From NCBI GenBank assembly GCA_038227745.1, contig JBBRPS010000738.1, forward strand, positions 1 through 5,002: a DNA stretch of 5,002 nt. The letters are read 5' to 3'. The translations under genes and the position numbers were made by a program. The notes under the pieces are model-generated. The model ran no database searches. It saw only the letters and a program-made list of their open reading frames with translations, and was not told where the DNA came from. Source of the DNA: DASPXY01 sp038227745. Lineage in GTDB: Bacteria; Planctomycetota; Planctomycetia; Gemmatales; Gemmataceae. This document shows, one piece after another, positions 1-4,903 of the stretch (positions are counted from its first letter, which is position 1; the number at the start of each line of letters is the position of its first letter).

Positions 1-168
1 AAATCTCGGATGAGCAAATGGCGGGAATCAATTTGGCCAGTCACAGGGTGTTTTCCCAGTGGAACTATACGATTAAACCAGCGATTGCCTGAGAATTGTC
101 TATATTGAGAGAATGCTAAGTAATACTTGCACAGATCCTAAGGAGCGCACGGGCACAACGGACGGTGC
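1..168. other. AT-richer flank downstream of the sulfatase, no gene seen
   Basis: This stretch follows the sulfatase stop codon in the direction of its transcription. About the first 140 bases are clearly more AT-rich than the coding DNA to the right, which fits intergenic DNA. I see no reading frame with a plausible start and ribosome binding site. No strong intrinsic terminator is visible: the GAGCGCAC/GTGCTC pairing around 143-171 has a bulge and is not followed by a T-run on the minus strand. Any sulfatase terminator must be weak, factor-dependent or outside the window. Confidence 0.5.
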
Positions 169-2325
169 TCAGTCATTGCGCTGCTTGACCGGCGCAGTTG
201 GGTGCTGATCGGGCGTCACGTCCACCACGACCCGGCGGATCACTGCCGTGAAGGGGAACTCACTCCCCATGTAGTCGGCACTGACGGCGGAGCAGGTGTC
301 CTTGCCGCAGGACAGGCCGTCGCCGGAGAGTGAGAAGGCGAGCGGCACGGTGGCCGCAATCTGCCCCTGGCCGACCTGCTGGCCGTTGATGAAGAGTGTG
401 GCGGTTCCCGGAGCGCCCTTGCCGATCTTGAAGTCAGGGGGCCCGGTCCTCTTGAACTCCATGCGGAGCGTCACCTTGCCCGTGGGGACCTTCTGGTCGG
501 ACAGGACCTTGTATTCGTTGATCCCCAGGTAGTTGTGGGAGAATTGCAGTTTCTGGTCCTTGTTCACGAAGAAGGAGTAGCCGCCGAAACTGCCGCCGGC
601 GGCCAGCAAGACGCCCTGCGCCCCTCCGTTGGGGATCACCACCTCGGCGGTGATGCTGTGGGAGCGGTTGCGGACGTCCACCGCGTTGGCTGCTTCGACT
701 TCCCCGGTCCCCTGGTAATAGACGTACTTGCTGCGGGGCGCTGACAATTGCGGCCGGGGTATCGCAAAGCGTTGAACACTGGTGGCGTCCAGGGGGAGGA
801 CCTTGTATTTCTGGGCCTGCATGAACCACAGTTGTTTCATTTCCACCAGCTTGTCGGGGTGCTTGGCCGCCACGTCGGTCGATTCGGAGAAGTCCTCGTT
901 GATGTTGAACAGCATCCACTTGGCCTCATCAACGTCCTTGGAAGTGATCTGGGTGCCGAGCTTCTCCCAGGGGGCGTAGGCCCGCCAACCGTCCAGGTAA
1001 ATGGACCGCGTGCCCAACATCTCGAAGTACTGAGCTTCCCTGGGCACCTTGGCCCTGGCGTTGTCGAATGTTTTGGCAAAGCTGACCCCCTCCAGCGCGT
1101 TCTGGGCCACGCCGTTGATCGACGTCGGCATCTTCAGCTTCAAGATCTCCAGCACGGTGGGCACCATGTCGATGGCGTGGGTGAACTGTTGGCGAACCTC
1201 GCCCCTGGCCTTGATGCCCCTGGGCCAGTGGACGATGCACAGGTCGGAAATGCCCCCGCGGGCGACTTCCCGTTTCCAGCGGCGGAAGGGGGTGTTGGTG
1301 GCAAAGGCCCAGCCCCAGGAGTAGTGCGGGTACGTGGTCGGGTCGCCCCAGTTCTTGAGGTGCTTGAGGCTCAGGGACAGCGGTTGCGGCGCGCCGTTGA
1401 AGAACAGGTTTTCGTTAAAGGAGCCGTGCGGTCCGCCCTCGGGGCTGGCGCCGTTATCGGAGACCGTGACGATCAGCGTGTTGTCCAGCTGGCCCAGCTC
1501 GTCCAGGAAGGCGACGAGCTCGCCGATGTAATGATCGACGTAGGTAAGGAAGGCCGCGTACACTTCCATCTGGTGGGCGTACACTTCCTTCTGCTGCTTG
1601 GTGAGCTTCGCCCAGTAGGGGACCTCCGGGTCGTGCGGCGACAGCTGGGTGCCGGGCGGGCAGATGCCCAGCTTGATCTGGTTGGCCAGGGCTTTTTCAC
1701 GGTAGTCGTCCCAGCCGGCATCGAACTTGCCCTTGTACGGGGCGATCCAGTTCTTGGGGACGTGGTGCGGTGCGTGGCAGGCGCCGGGGCAAAAGTACAT
1801 GAAGAACGGCCGGTCCGGCGCCACCTGTTTGAGGTCTGCGATAAACTCCTTGGCCTTGTCCACCAGGTCGGGCACGTTGTGGTAGCCCTCTTCGGGGGTT
1901 TTCGGGGCCTTGACGAAGTGGTTGTCGTAGGTCAGCCACGGGTAATACTGGTCAACCTCACCGCCCAGGAAACCGTAGAAGCGATCGAAGCCCCGGCCCA
2001 GCGGCCACCACTTGCGGTTGCAGGCCAGGTTCATGTCCTCGTTGGGCGTCAGGTGCCACTTGCCGACGGCGAACGCCGACCAGCCGAACGGCGTGAGCAT
2101 CTCGGACAGGAAACCGTTGGCGAGGGGGATCCGCCCGTTGTACCCGGAAAGCCGTTGCTGCCCTCGGTGATGCACCCCATGGCATTGGCGTGGTGGTTGC
2201 GGCCGGTCATCAAACAGGACCGGGTCGGCGAGCACAGGGCCGTGGTGTGGAAGTTGTTGTAGCGCAGGCCGTTCTTGGCCAGCCTGTCCATGTGGGGCGT
2301 TTTGATCACCGGCGAGCCGTAGCAC
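169..2325 (-). CDS. Arylsulfatase main body (C-terminal fragment of the broken gene)
   Basis: This is the longest intact frame of the sulfatase. Recognisable sulfatase sequence begins only at about 2144 with YNGRIPLANG; the roughly 60 residues upstream in this frame are an out-of-frame shadow of the catalytic segment, so the ATG at 2325 is not a real start. From there the frame holds GWSAFAVGKWHL, the HAPHH substrate-site region, VSDNGASPEGG with metal ligands, FRRWKREVARGGISD and FTHAIDMVPTVLEIL, all typical of bacterial arylsulfatases. The last 200 or so residues form the beta-rich domain usual in long planctomycete and actinobacterial arylsulfatases, including an FINGQQVG strand and a LSCGKDTC segment with two close cysteines. 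The stop is TGA at 171-169. Alone it lacks the formylglycine cysteine and the first metal-binding aspartates, so it should be inactive. Confidence 0.8.
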   Translation of the reverse strand: MLRLAGDQNAPHGQAGQERPALQQLPHHGPVLADPVLFDDRPQPPRQCHGVHHRGQQRLSGYNGRIPLANGFLSEMLTPFGWSAFAVGKWHLTPNEDMNLACNRKWWPLGRGFDRFYGFLGGEVDQYYPWLTYDNHFVKAPKTPEEGYHNVPDLVDKAKEFIADLKQVAPDRPFFMYFCPGACHAPHHVPKNWIAPYKGKFDAGWDDYREKALANQIKLGICPPGTQLSPHDPEVPYWAKLTKQQKEVYAHQMEVYAAFLTYVDHYIGELVAFLDELGQLDNTLIVTVSDNGASPEGGPHGSFNENLFFNGAPQPLSLSLKHLKNWGDPTTYPHYSWGWAFATNTPFRRWKREVARGGISDLCIVHWPRGIKARGEVRQQFTHAIDMVPTVLEILKLKMPTSINGVAQNALEGVSFAKTFDNARAKVPREAQYFEMLGTRSIYLDGWRAYAPWEKLGTQITSKDVDEAKWMLFNINEDFSESTDVAAKHPDKLVEMKQLWFMQAQKYKVLPLDATSVQRFAIPRPQLSAPRSKYVYYQGTGEVEAANAVDVRNRSHSITAEVVIPNGGAQGVLLAAGGSFGGYSFFVNKDQKLQFSHNYLGINEYKVLSDQKVPTGKVTLRMEFKRTGPPDFKIGKGAPGTATLFINGQQVGQGQIAATVPLAFSLSGDGLSCGKDTCSAVSADYMGSEFPFTAVIRRVVVDVTPDQHPTAPVKQRND

Positions 2326-2480
2326 CCCAGCGCCGCGTAACCCACATCGTCCAGCACAATGAACAGGACATTCGGGGCGCCCTTGGGAGCGACCGCCAAA
2401 GGCGGCCAGTCCGGCGTGGATTCGCTCAGGGTGCGGCCGATCTTGCCCTTGAAGGGCGGCGCGTTCGGAGGGGGAACCAC
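2049..2480 (-). CDS. Arylsulfatase catalytic N-terminal segment (shifted frame fragment)
   Basis: This frame carries APNVLFIVLDDVGYAAL, a first sulfatase strand with two metal-binding aspartates, then ALCSPTRSCLMTGRNHH. The latter is sulfatase signature 1, whose cysteine is oxidised to formylglycine by a maturase. True homology ends at SNGFPG (about 2145); the remaining 30 or so residues to 2049 are out-of-frame noise. The listed start is a GTG at 2480, which is not convincing: the frame is open back to 2585 and that extension, PGAVFSPPGTFEGGTV, looks like the normal linker of these enzymes. The segment therefore belongs between the leader peptide and the main body, not to a separate gene. 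Joining it at FPG to YNG in the main frame regenerates the usual family sequence and needs one missing base. Confidence 0.75.
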   Translation of the reverse strand: MVPPPNAPPFKGKIGRTLSESTPDWPPLAVAPKGAPNVLFIVLDDVGYAALGCYGSPVIKTPHMDRLAKNGLRYNNFHTTALCSPTRSCLMTGRNHHANAMGCITEGSNGFPGTTGGSPSPTVSCPRCSRRSAGRRSPSASGT

Positions 2481-2532
2481 GGTGCCGCCCTCGAACGTCC
2501 CCGGCGGCGAGAAGACGGCGCCCGGTTTCGGT

Positions 2533-2673
2533 TCACCGGCCTTGGCAGCTTTCCCGGCAAGGGTCGCCGGCGACCGCCTGGCCCGTCACCTGATTGCGGT
2601 AGGTGGCCACTCCGAAGCCCAGCAGACCGCCGAGCAAAAGGATGGTCGGGATTTCCCATTTCTTCCTGCGCAT
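2533..2673 (-). CDS. Arylsulfatase N-terminal leader fragment (46 codons as sequenced)
   Basis: The ATG at 2673-2671 is preceded by AAGGAG with 10-base spacing, the best start for the sulfatase. The translation opens with basic residues MRRKK followed by a hydrophobic helix, IPTILLLGGLLGFGVA, which fits a signal peptide or N-terminal membrane anchor. After QVTGQAVAGD the frame runs into apparent nonsense and stops at TGA 2535-2533, while the frame one base over continues with the linker and catalytic segment. The leader is exactly in phase with the sulfatase main body (2325-169). This supports the view that the gene was once one frame from 2673 to 169 and that the middle is displaced by two opposite indels. 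As sequenced, translation would end after 46 residues. Confidence 0.65.
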   Translation of the reverse strand: MRRKKWEIPTILLLGGLLGFGVATYRNQVTGQAVAGDPCRESCQGR

Positions 2674-2683
2674 TGCGTTGCTA

Positions 2684-2689
2684 CTCCTT
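2684..2689 (-). promoter_or_regulatory. Ribosome binding site of the arylsulfatase
   Basis: AAGGAG lies 10 bases before ATG 2673 on the minus strand. It identifies the true sulfatase start, which is otherwise hidden because the frameshift separates the leader from the rest of the gene. Confidence 0.65.
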
Positions 2690-2707
2690 GAAGCGGAAAG
2701 ACCACGG

Positions 2708-2757
2708 TTACTCCCACGAATGGAACGGGACCGTTCGCGAATTCATCATTCCTCCTT
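2708..2757 (-). promoter_or_regulatory. Strong Shine-Dalgarno with 13-codon mini-ORF in sulfatase leader
   Basis: On the minus strand a near-perfect AAGGAGG (2757-2751) is followed at once by two adjacent ATG codons (2749 and 2746). The reading frame MMNSRTVPFHSWE ends at TAA 2710-2708, 34 bases before the sulfatase ATG. This could be a translated leader peptide that controls or couples sulfatase translation, a remnant of a longer gene, or chance. The peptide has no run of a single amino acid of the kind seen in classical attenuators. The Shine-Dalgarno match is better than that of the sulfatase itself, which is why it is recorded. Confidence 0.25.
2723..2736. repeat. Small palindrome GAACGG-GA-CCGTTC
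   Basis: Perfect 6-base inverted arms flank a 2-base centre, inside the mini-ORF and about 50 bases upstream of the sulfatase start. It could be a protein binding site or a small RNA hairpin. Its half-site GAACGG also occurs in the half-site cluster at 4394-4418, but a shared 6-base word is weak evidence of common control. Confidence 0.3.
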
Positions 2758-2764
2758 ACCCCGA

Positions 2765-2798
2765 GGGCTTCCGAGAGCCCGCCGCCATAGTGGCGACG
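2765..2798 (-). terminator. Two adjacent GC-rich hairpins after the Gly-rich gene
   Basis: Arms 2765-2769 and 2776-2780 (GGGCT/AGCCC) form a 5-bp stem with a 6-base loop. Directly next to it, 2780-2787 and 2791-2798 (CGCCGCCA/TGGCGACG, one mismatch or wobble) form an 8-bp stem with a 3-base loop; the two stems share base 2780. They lie about 105-140 bases beyond the Gly-rich gene's stop, before the sulfatase. No T-run follows on the minus strand, so this is not a classical intrinsic terminator. It could be a processing or stability structure between cistrons, or chance in GC-rich DNA. Confidence 0.25.
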
Positions 2799-2903
2799 GA
2801 GGCGACCTCCCACCCCCGCCTGCGTGGCACGGTGTTCCGGTAGCCGAGCGGCGGCCGCATTCCGCGGCAGCAGTCGCTCCGAGTTGGAGTTCGTCCGAGG
2901 AAA

Positions 2904-3122
2904 CTACCAGCGGCGCGCGTAGCCGTAGTGATAGCCGCCCCCGCTATAGCCGCCGTAGTGGTAGCCGCCGTAGTGGTAACCACCGCTCCTAGCACCATAG
3001 CGATACCCGCCACCGCCGCCGTAGTGATAGCTATAGTGGTAGCAGCCCCACGCCTGGGCCTTGGAGGACATCGCCAGTGCCACGAGGACCGCGGCGAAGG
3101 TCAGGAAGAGAGTCTTCAGCAT
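2904..3122 (-). CDS. Secreted Gly/Tyr/His-rich repeat peptide (72 residues)
   Basis: The protein begins MLKTLFLTFAAVLVALAMSS and continues to an AQA signal-peptidase I site, giving a predicted cleavage after residue 24. The mature part is about 48 residues, with roughly 17 glycines, 14 tyrosines and 5 histidines, arranged as YHYGG-type repeats and ending in YARRW; one cysteine sits near its start. ATG 3122 was chosen over an upstream start at 3188 because AAGGAG lies 5 bases before it and the export signal starts exactly there. Low-complexity Gly/Tyr-rich exported proteins like this are common in planctomycetes, but I know of no assigned function. The composition would suit a cell-surface or matrix peptide, perhaps metal-binding through the histidines; that is inference. 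It lies between two other genes for exported proteins on the same strand. Confidence 0.75.
   Translation of the reverse strand: MLKTLFLTFAAVLVALAMSSKAQAWGCYHYSYHYGGGGGYRYGARSGGYHYGGYHYGGYSGGGYHYGYARRW
2949..2978 (-). repeat. Two perfect 15-bp tandem repeats encoding YHYGG
   Basis: GCCGCCGTAGTGGTA occurs twice head to tail at 2949-2963 and 2964-2978 and encodes consecutive YHYGG units in the Gly-rich peptide. More diverged copies lie on both sides. The in-frame identity suggests growth of the gene by slippage or unequal recombination. Confidence 0.8.
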
Positions 3123-3127
3123 GTCAA

Positions 3128-3133
3128 CTCCTT
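3128..3133 (-). promoter_or_regulatory. Ribosome binding site of the Gly-rich peptide gene
   Basis: AAGGAG on the minus strand, 5 bases before ATG 3122. It decides the start: the 22 extra codons that would come from starting at 3188 have no such site and would bury the signal peptide. Confidence 0.65.
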
Positions 3134-3237
3134 GAGTCCTTGGGTTCTTCTTGGTGCGGCACCCATCCTTGCTCGACCCCGTTGCCACGCTTGAGATGGG
3201 GGCATTTTTTCTCGGGCTGTCTGAAGGGTACGCCGAT

Positions 3238-4146
3238 TCATTTGACGCGCTTCATCTTGACCTCCTTGGTGTCGGGGAGCTTGTCCCCACCCTCGCTTCG
3301 ATCCCTGGCTTGCAGGGCGATGGTATCCGCGTTGACGGGCGTGAGGACGTACGTGGCGGCCGCCTTCTTCCCGTCCGGAAGGACGGAGGTTGTCTTGACG
3401 ACCCACTTCTTGCCGTCCCGGACCCAGGAGCCTTCGCCAAAGCCGCCGGTTTCGTCGAAAACCCAGGACCGGATACGCTTCGCCGCCGGGTCCCAACCGA
3501 TCCGTTGTGTGGCACTGCCGACGGGGACGTTCTTGATCGTGGTCGTGAAGGTGGCCTTGATGAAGTTCTGGTTGTCGGACCAGGCAACCGAAAGCTCTTC
3601 CACGCCGCCCTCCTCCGCCGCCCCCGCCCAGTCGCCGATGGCCCACTCCAGCCCGCGCAGATGCCGGTAGTTGCTCGGCGGGACGAACGGCGCCTCCCGC
3701 ACACTGCTCAGAAGCCATTGCCCGTCCTTCTTGACGAGTACGTTCGTGAAGCGGGCCCGGCTGGGCGGCCCGCCGCCGGGCGCGAACACTTCCGTCGTCC
3801 CCTCCTCGAGGGCGACCTCGGGGGTCACGAACCGCAGGGCAGCGCTGTCGATCCGCACCTTCAGGCCCTTGTTCTCGGCGGACAGGCCGGCGAAGGCCTT
3901 CTCGATGGCCATGCGGCCCTTGAGGTGCCGGCCGGTCAAGTCAGTGAAATCGCCGTCCGGCGTCCAGAAGGCTGCCACGGCCCTGGCGTCTCCCTTGTGG
4001 AACGCCTCCACGAAGGCCTCGCCTTGCTTCCCGATGGCCGCCATGGCATCGGCGTGTCCCTTGTCCTGCGCGGCGATGCCCGCCCTACCAGTCGTGAGGG
4101 CGGCAACCATCACGCCCACGCTGATTCCAGCCGCCAGTCGTCTCAT
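3238..4146 (-). CDS. Exported SnoaL/DUF4440-like protein with C-terminal DUF1579-like domain
   Basis: This 302-residue protein has an N-terminal signal sequence (basic MRR, hydrophobic stretch, cleavage likely near residues 24-26, AGIAA/QDK). Residues 35-153 look like the NTF2-fold family annotated as SnoaL-like, DUF4440 or SgcJ/EcaC: a helix AFVEAFHKGDARAVAAFW, then TPDGDFTDLTGRHLKG, and strands ending in DGQWLLSSVRE. Residues 160-300 form a second beta-rich domain with WAIGDW, QRIGWDP, IRSWVFDETGGFGEGSW and KWVVKTTSVLPDG, resembling DUF1579-like barrels. The same domain pairing is common in planctomycete proteins named SgcJ/EcaC oxidoreductases, but that name does not establish a reaction; a binding role or small-molecule chemistry outside the cytoplasm is equally possible. 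ATG 4146 has AGGAG 8 bases upstream (4159-4155). It is the first gene of the minus-strand run, 115 bases before the Gly-rich peptide gene. The stop is TGA at 3240-3238. Confidence 0.85.
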   Translation of the reverse strand: MRRLAAGISVGVMVAALTTGRAGIAAQDKGHADAMAAIGKQGEAFVEAFHKGDARAVAAFWTPDGDFTDLTGRHLKGRMAIEKAFAGLSAENKGLKVRIDSAALRFVTPEVALEEGTTEVFAPGGGPPSRARFTNVLVKKDGQWLLSSVREAPFVPPSNYRHLRGLEWAIGDWAGAAEEGGVEELSVAWSDNQNFIKATFTTTIKNVPVGSATQRIGWDPAAKRIRSWVFDETGGFGEGSWVRDGKKWVVKTTSVLPDGKKAAATYVLTPVNADTIALQARDRSEGGDKLPDTKEVKMKRVK

Positions 4147-4393
4147 CGCGTTCGCTCCTGGTGAAATCGTTTCGGCCTATCAACGGTGCCGACCATCGGA
4201 GGCGTTTGCCCGCGAAGCCGTGGCCATCTCATGAGGTTTTTGTGAAGGCGAGTACGATCCGGGATACGGCGCGACGACGTGACCGCCGCACAAGCCGTCG
4301 GAAAGGATAAATCCCCTCGTGTTCGCCCTGTAGTTCGCCCAAGGACAGCGGCACCACTGGCGGGCACCAGCCTCCTGGCCACACGCCGCCGCG

Positions 4394-4418
4394 GTCGAAC
4401 ACGGTCGAACGGTTCGAC
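4394..4418. promoter_or_regulatory. Candidate operator: three GTCGAAC half-sites
   Basis: GTCGAAC occurs at 4394-4400 and 4404-4410 as direct repeats 10 bases apart, one helical turn. GTTCGAC at 4412-4418 is the exact inverse, so the last two form a 15-base palindrome GTCGAACGGTTCGAC with a single central base. The cluster touches a possible -35 element and sits in the intergenic region between divergent genes. This is the geometry of a transcription-factor operator. Which protein binds it is unknown; the adjacent AraC-like protein lacks a visible DNA-binding domain. Confidence 0.4.
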
Positions 4419-4440
4419 AATTAACTACTCGACATAATAT
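4413..4440 (+). promoter_or_regulatory. Candidate promoter for the AraC-like frame
   Basis: TTCGAC at 4413-4418 and TAATAT at 4435-4440 are separated by 16 bases and lie in a local AT-rich patch, about 73 bases before ATG 4514. The -35 match is poor and TAATAC at 4454-4459 is an alternative -10, so this is only a plausible vegetative-type promoter. It overlaps the palindromic half-sites, so a bound regulator would be expected to affect it. Confidence 0.3.
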
Positions 4441-4513
4441 GTTCCGTACCCGCTAATACAAGTCTAAAAACGGCAATTTCCGCCCGTCCCCTCGCCTGGA
4501 AGAACCTCGAGTC

Positions 4514-4903
4514 ATGGCCGAGCCGAGCGACCGCGAGCCGCACCCGCCGGAGCGCCGCAACTTACCGGGATACCGACGTGAGGTGGTCCAGGCCGAGCTC
4601 GACCTGGTGATCAACCCGCCGGAGCGCCGCAACTTACCGGGATACCGACGTCGGCTGCTCCAGGCCCGGGACGTCGATGAGCTGGCACACGCCCTGCCGC
4701 ACTGGAACGCCGACTTCCAGCAGTTCGGCCGCGGTCCGTTCGCCTGCGAACTTCGGTCTCTCGACCTGCCCGGAGTTCAACTCCTGCGGGGGGAGTTCAA
4801 CCGCAGGATCCGGGTCCATGGGTCTCCCACACTCGCGGCGTACTCCTTCCACCCAGTCACGCAGGGCAAACGCACTTCAAAACCCGCGGAAATATGGGGT
4901 TAG
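4514..4903 (+). CDS. Truncated AraC-family regulator-like protein with duplicated N-terminus
   Basis: This 129-residue frame uses strongly G/C-ending codons over most of its length, which supports real coding. Residues 52-115 (RDVDELAHALPHWNADF, then GPFACELRSLDLPGVQLLRGEFNRRIRVHG) resemble the N-terminal sensor domain of AraC-family regulators as I remember them. Such proteins usually continue to about 300 residues with two C-terminal helix-turn-helix motifs. Here the frame ends with QGKRTSKPAEIWG and TAG, and codon bias weakens from about 4830 onward, so it looks C-terminally truncated, either by rearrangement or as a remnant. Residues 11-34 and 35-58 are a tandem duplication beginning PPERRNLPGYRR. 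Start ATG 4514 has only a weak GGAAG upstream; a GTG at 4608, just before the second repeat copy, could be the ancestral start. Alternatively it is a free-standing sensor-domain protein. The family call is moderate; function is unknown. Confidence 0.5.
   Translation: MAEPSDREPHPPERRNLPGYRREVVQAELDLVINPPERRNLPGYRRRLLQARDVDELAHALPHWNADFQQFGRGPFACELRSLDLPGVQLLRGEFNRRIRVHGSPTLAAYSFHPVTQGKRTSKPAEIWG
4542..4651 (+). repeat. Exact 38-bp direct repeat within a 72-bp period
   Basis: Positions 4542-4579 and 4614-4651 are identical over 38 bases. The 34 bases after the first copy match those after the second at only about half the positions, mostly through a shared TCCAGGCC block. The period of 72 bases is 24 codons, so the duplication is in frame and both copies encode PPERRNLPGYRR. 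The sharp contrast between a perfect core and a diverged remainder suggests recent copying or gene conversion of the core, or selection on that stretch of DNA or peptide. Confidence 0.85.

Larger units (their letters stand above)
169..2673 (-). pseudogene. Arylsulfatase, exported, broken by two compensating frameshifts
   Basis: Restored by eye, this encodes a sulfatase of about 834 residues that would hydrolyse sulfate esters outside the cytoplasm; the substrate cannot be read from sequence. It has an N-terminal signal or anchor helix, then the alkaline-phosphatase-fold sulfatase domain, then a C-terminal beta-sandwich. Family landmarks in order, by restored residue number, are the metal-binding LDD near 108-109, CSPTR with the formylglycine-precursor cysteine near 147, GKWH near 204-207, HAPHH near 300, SDNG near 405-408 and FRRWK with its lysine near 467. 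Start ATG 2673 follows AAGGAG by 10 bases. Leader and main body share one frame; the segment from about 2560 to 2145 is shifted by one base, as if one base were gained near 2551-2563 and one lost near 2143-2147. Everything else is intact, so sequencing indels or very recent decay are both possible. As written, no single frame makes a working enzyme. Confidence 0.85.
4147..4513. other. Divergent intergenic region between the SnoaL-like gene and the AraC-like frame
   Basis: These 367 bases separate two genes that point away from each other, so they should hold both promoters. Short minus-strand frames exist (for example 4420-4229) but they lack a good start, a ribosome binding site and any recognisable motif, and I do not call them genes. 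The part nearest the SnoaL-like gene is GC-rich and featureless apart from its ribosome binding site at 4155-4159. The part from about 4413 to 4482 is markedly AT-richer and contains the half-site cluster and candidate promoter described separately. Confidence 0.55.

Noticed and set aside
143..171. GAGCGCAC/GTGCTC pairing as sulfatase terminator
   Set aside because: The stem needs a two-base bulge and a long loop, overlaps the stop codon and lacks a following T-run on the minus strand.
748..2262. Long plus-strand open frame of 504 codons
   Set aside because: It lies antisense to the arylsulfatase, whose motifs are unmistakable; GC-rich coding DNA commonly leaves such open shadow frames. The translation shows no family motif.
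2190..2843. Plus-strand open frame of 217 codons across the sulfatase 5' end
   Set aside because: It is antisense to the sulfatase leader and catalytic segment, is low in hydrophobic structure and has no motif; considered a shadow.
3123..3188. Upstream start at 3188 giving a 94-residue Gly-rich protein
   Set aside because: The 22 added residues are charged, would precede the signal peptide and have no ribosome binding site, whereas ATG 3122 has AAGGAG at good spacing.
3151..4164. Plus-strand open frame of 337 codons
   Set aside because: It is antisense to the SnoaL-like gene and the spacer after it, with no recognisable protein features. The minus-strand frame has the signal peptide, domains and ribosome binding site.
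4229..4420. Minus-strand 63-codon frame in the divergent intergenic region
   Set aside because: It begins with a TTG in an AT-rich patch, has no ribosome binding site, overlaps the candidate operator, and the translation is Arg-rich without any motif.
4542..4651. Two 38-bp repeats with a 34-bp spacer as a minimal CRISPR array
   Set aside because: The sizes mimic CRISPR, but there are only two copies, the period is a multiple of three, both copies are read in frame in a biased coding sequence, the repeat lacks clear dyad symmetry, the spacer shares sequence with the downstream flank, and no cas gene is nearby.
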